Below are positions 61,572 to 64,000 of a DNA stretch of 64,000 nt, piece after piece (positions within the stretch are counted from its first letter, which is position 1; every line of letters starts with the position of its first letter). The notes beneath the pieces are model-generated. The model saw only the letters and a list, made by a program, of their open reading frames with translations. It made no database searches and was not told the DNA's origin. Both the position numbers and the translations under genes were made by a program. Origin of the DNA: Vibrio splendidus (GTDB taxonomy: Bacteria; Pseudomonadota; Gammaproteobacteria; Enterobacterales; Vibrionaceae); assembly GCF_024347615.1 (NCBI RefSeq), contig NZ_AP025508.1, positions 1,116,001-1,180,000 of the forward strand, read 5' to 3'.

Positions 61572-61605
61572 AAAAGGGTTGGTATTAATACCAACCCTTT
61601 TAATT
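61572..61605. terminator. Bidirectional terminator, perfect 30-base palindrome
   Basis: AAAAGGGTTGGTATT / AATACCAACCCTTTT, between the secreted orphan (+) and iutA (-). Confidence 0.9.
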
Positions 61606-61626
61606 ATATTTTTGATGAGTACTCGG

Positions 61627-63783
61627 TTAGAACTTAACTTGGTAGTTTACGTTGTAAGTTCGGCCACGACCTTTGTAGTCATACGCTGCTGAATCGTAAT
61701 GTGACGCGTAGACGATTTGAGCACGTTGACCCCAAATGGTGGTGTAGTCTTTATTCAGTAGGTTTTGAATACCGAAACCTAAGCTCCCCACTGGAAGCTG
61801 GTAGGTACCAACTAAGTCAAAGACGGTATAGCCGTTAAGTTTGTTTTGAACGTCATCTTCGTAATCAAACATGGTTTGGTTTTGTACTTTGACAGAAAGG
61901 TCTGTGTCATACCAACCTGCCCAAGCATTGGCTTTTGAAGTGCTGGCTTCGCCCGCGGTAAAGTCTTTCCAACCGTCATCGCCTTTCACTTCTGAAATCA
62001 CGTAGTGACCTGATGCGCCTATCTGAATGTTCTCATGCACCCAGTAAGAGGCCATCGCTTCTAAACCATAGACACGCTTTTTATCGTCGATTTCTTCGAT
62101 AAGCAGTGTGTTCTTGTCGTATTTAACTGATTTATCAGATTGTGAATAGTACGCCGCGGTTTGCAGGTTAAAATCACCATTATCAAGGCGGTAACCTAAC
62201 TCAAAGCTGTTGGTTTTGATGCCAGACATTTTCGAGTCATTAACGTTGATGCTGTCGTTAAGTTTCCAGTGATCGCCAACTAGGGTGTAGTCGCCTTGTC
62301 CGTAGTATTTCGCTGGGTCAGCAAGATCAAAACCTTGTGAGAAGTTTGCCCATACTTGAGATTCGTTGGTGAGGTGGTAGATCGTACCGAGATTAAATAG
62401 ACCAACGCTGTAATCGGTTTCACCGCCAGGTACTGCGTCGGCTGTAGTGCCGTTGCCAGCTGCAATTTTCTTCTGTTGGCTGTAGCCAACAAAATCATCA
62501 ATCTTGTTAGACATGTATTGGTAGCGGAATCCACCTTCTACCGTCCAGTCATTCGTGATCGCATAATCAGATTGAACAAAGCCCGCGATAGAGCTGACTT
62601 TAACCCCAGCGTAACGGCCGACTTTCGCGTAAGTTTTGTTGATCAAGTTACCTGAATTGTTCGCAATCGTCGGATCGTAAAGCGCTTGGTTGCTGTCTAG
62701 TTGGTCTTGATACGCATCGATACCATAGACAACATTGAATTTATTGAAGCTCTTAGCCAGTGCTGTTTTTAATGCAATAACATCGGTAATTTGCTGACCA
62801 GAAGATTGGAAATAAGGTGTGTAAGTTTGGTCTTCTTTACGGTACGAAGCTTCAGCAATCAACTGATGGCCAAGGAACTGATCATCGACGTAAGAGGCGC
62901 TAAGCATAATACGTTCGGTGCCATGTTCACGGTCAGAATCAAAGCCTTTACGTACGTCAACAAAGTCGCGGCCGACAATGTACAGGCCGTAAGGTGAGTC
63001 TTGTTGGCTATCGTAATATTGTGCAAGGAAGTTGAGTTTCTTCGTGTCAGAGAGGTTCACGCCTACCGTCGTTAGGAAGTCGACCGTCTTATTGAACTGT
63101 AGTGAGCCTTGAGAAATATCAGGGGTAACGATGTCGCCATTAGCATCGAAAAAGCCTTGTGTTTCGGTGTAAACCACAGAGGTGCGCGCTTGAACTTTGT
63201 CGTTACCGCCAGAGATAGATTGACCGACTTTGTAATCGAAATCTTCTCCAGAATTAAAGCCAGTTGAGCCTCCAACAAAGGATTCAAACTCTAACTCTTC
63301 ACCTTGCGCTTTTTTGGTAATGATGTTGATCACACCGCCTGAAGCTCCTGCACCATAAATTGAAGTTGCACCAGACAGTACTTCGATTCGTTCAATGTTA
63401 AATGGGTCGATGGAGTCTAAGTGACGGCTTATTGGACGAGATGATTGCAGTGATACGCCATCAATCATAACGAGCATCTTACGGCCACGCAGATTCTGAC
63501 CATAGTTAGTACGAGCACCGCTGCTTACATCTAGAGAGGGAATGCTTGCCGATAGAATCTCGCCTAGTGATTTACCACCACGATATTCCTGTTCAATTTT
63601 ATCGGAGTCGATGTACCAAACTGTACCCGGAATGTCACTGATCGCTTTAGGAGTACGACTAGAGACAACCACCATTTTGTCTTCGGTTGTGTATTCTTGT
63701 GCTTGGGCTGTAAACACTGTACTGGCAGCGACAATCGCTAGTGCAACAGTGGAAAGCTTGAAACTTCCTTTTTCGGTTTTCAT
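61627..63783 (-). CDS. iutA: TonB-dependent ferric-siderophore receptor, IutA (aerobactin receptor)-like
   Basis: 718 residues. Signal peptide (cut near AQA-Q), TonB-box region (DKMVVVSSRTP), plug domain (LDVSSGARTNYGQNLRGRK, IDGVSLQSSRPISRHLDSIDPFNIERIEVLSGATSIYG) and a 22-strand barrel ending NVNYQVKF. Long stretches agree with the E. coli ferric-aerobactin receptor IutA as I recall it, for example IDDFVGYSQQKKIAAG and DYTTIWGQRAQ near the C-terminus. It imports a ferric hydroxamate/citrate siderophore, likely aerobactin or a relative. No siderophore synthesis or ABC-transporter gene is in view. The ATG at 63783 follows GAGAAC. Confidence 0.88.
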   Translation of the reverse strand: MKTEKGSFKLSTVALAIVAASTVFTAQAQEYTTEDKMVVVSSRTPKAISDIPGTVWYIDSDKIEQEYRGGKSLGEILSASIPSLDVSSGARTNYGQNLRGRKMLVMIDGVSLQSSRPISRHLDSIDPFNIERIEVLSGATSIYGAGASGGVINIITKKAQGEELEFESFVGGSTGFNSGEDFDYKVGQSISGGNDKVQARTSVVYTETQGFFDANGDIVTPDISQGSLQFNKTVDFLTTVGVNLSDTKKLNFLAQYYDSQQDSPYGLYIVGRDFVDVRKGFDSDREHGTERIMLSASYVDDQFLGHQLIAEASYRKEDQTYTPYFQSSGQQITDVIALKTALAKSFNKFNVVYGIDAYQDQLDSNQALYDPTIANNSGNLINKTYAKVGRYAGVKVSSIAGFVQSDYAITNDWTVEGGFRYQYMSNKIDDFVGYSQQKKIAAGNGTTADAVPGGETDYSVGLFNLGTIYHLTNESQVWANFSQGFDLADPAKYYGQGDYTLVGDHWKLNDSINVNDSKMSGIKTNSFELGYRLDNGDFNLQTAAYYSQSDKSVKYDKNTLLIEEIDDKKRVYGLEAMASYWVHENIQIGASGHYVISEVKGDDGWKDFTAGEASTSKANAWAGWYDTDLSVKVQNQTMFDYEDDVQNKLNGYTVFDLVGTYQLPVGSLGFGIQNLLNKDYTTIWGQRAQIVYASHYDSAAYDYKGRGRTYNVNYQVKF

Positions 63784-64000
63784 TTTGTTCTCAATCTTGA
63801 TCAATAAAAGGCTGCACAAAGACTCATATCTGTGCGGTGACTTTGTTGTTTTTATAAGTAATTAAGCGTTCATCTTTACTGGTCAGTAATAAATGAAGCC
63901 TCTTAAATTAGAAAAGAGGTGAACGGTGGTCATTACTTATGACCTTAAACATACTCATCTCGATATCTTCCAAGCTTGTATACGTTCACGTTCATGTCAC
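63784..64000. other. Region upstream of the IutA-like gene
   Basis: 217 bases to the window end, AT-rich, with a CCTCTT/AAGAGG hairpin near 63899-63919. No convincing Fur box and no gene start are visible. Confidence 0.5.

Noticed and set aside
63784..64000. Fur box expected upstream of the IutA-like gene
   Set aside because: I could not find a GATAATGATAATCATTATC-like stretch by eye; a position-weight scan would be needed.

Overview
The window looks like Vibrio chromosomal DNA, most likely from the Splendidus-type marine vibrios. This is inferred from gene content, not from a database search: an OmpU/OmpC-like porin, a DUF2860 outer-membrane protein, an IutA-like receptor, an ScsB-ScsD-ScsC copper-tolerance operon, chitobiose-type GH4 and ChbG genes, AhpC/AhpF, and many LysR/AraC regulators divergent from single metabolic genes. 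I saw no rRNA, tRNA, CRISPR array or prophage.

Layout. 1-4.8 kb: a CDGSH/glutamate-synthase-like flavoprotein cut by the left edge, an FMN reductase behind a near-consensus SoxR promoter, an enoyl-CoA hydratase with its divergent LysR regulator, and soxR. 4.8-8.1 kb: a chitooligosaccharide module (chbG, GH4, LysR). 8.1-13 kb: VOC protein, globin, two outer-membrane barrels, DUF4345 and a type I sulfatase. 13-21.4 kb: a LacI-controlled uptake and catabolism locus (porin, SnoaL-like protein, MFS; divergent sodium symporter and serine dehydratase). Three copies of one operator sit at the lacI gene and in the divergent promoter. 21.5-29.9 kb: Lrp/LysE, ahpF and ahpC with an OxyR-type site, VOC, xanthine/uracil-type permease, LysR/SDR pair.

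30-46 kb is the accessory part. An IS10-like element (exact 9-bp target duplication, matching ends, DDE triad at D97/D161/E291) has split the signal peptide of a secreted family II pyrophosphatase. Behind it lie small orphan genes, a diverged frameshifted copy of the pyrophosphatase 3' end, and a 612-residue protein with two SAP-like motifs and a C-terminal PD-(D/E)XK nuclease domain. That protein is the best candidate here for an undescribed defence or DNA-processing system. A four-gene module (M19-like dipeptidase, AraC, LysR, DoxX) is bracketed by duplicated 3' ends of a LysR gene and an EamA gene plus a scrap of the pyrophosphatase gene, so the segment has been built by repeated recombination.

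46-64 kb: an amidase/DUF2860/AraC operon, a lipoprotein hydrolase, the Scs thiol-redox operon, an amidohydrolase, a secreted trypsin-like protease with a PPC domain, a secreted orphan and an IutA-type ferric-siderophore receptor. Two themes recur throughout: strong hairpin terminators sharing the stems GGATTGGTA or GGGTTGGCA/GGGTTGGTA, and small tandem arrays of 17-22 bp units between genes.
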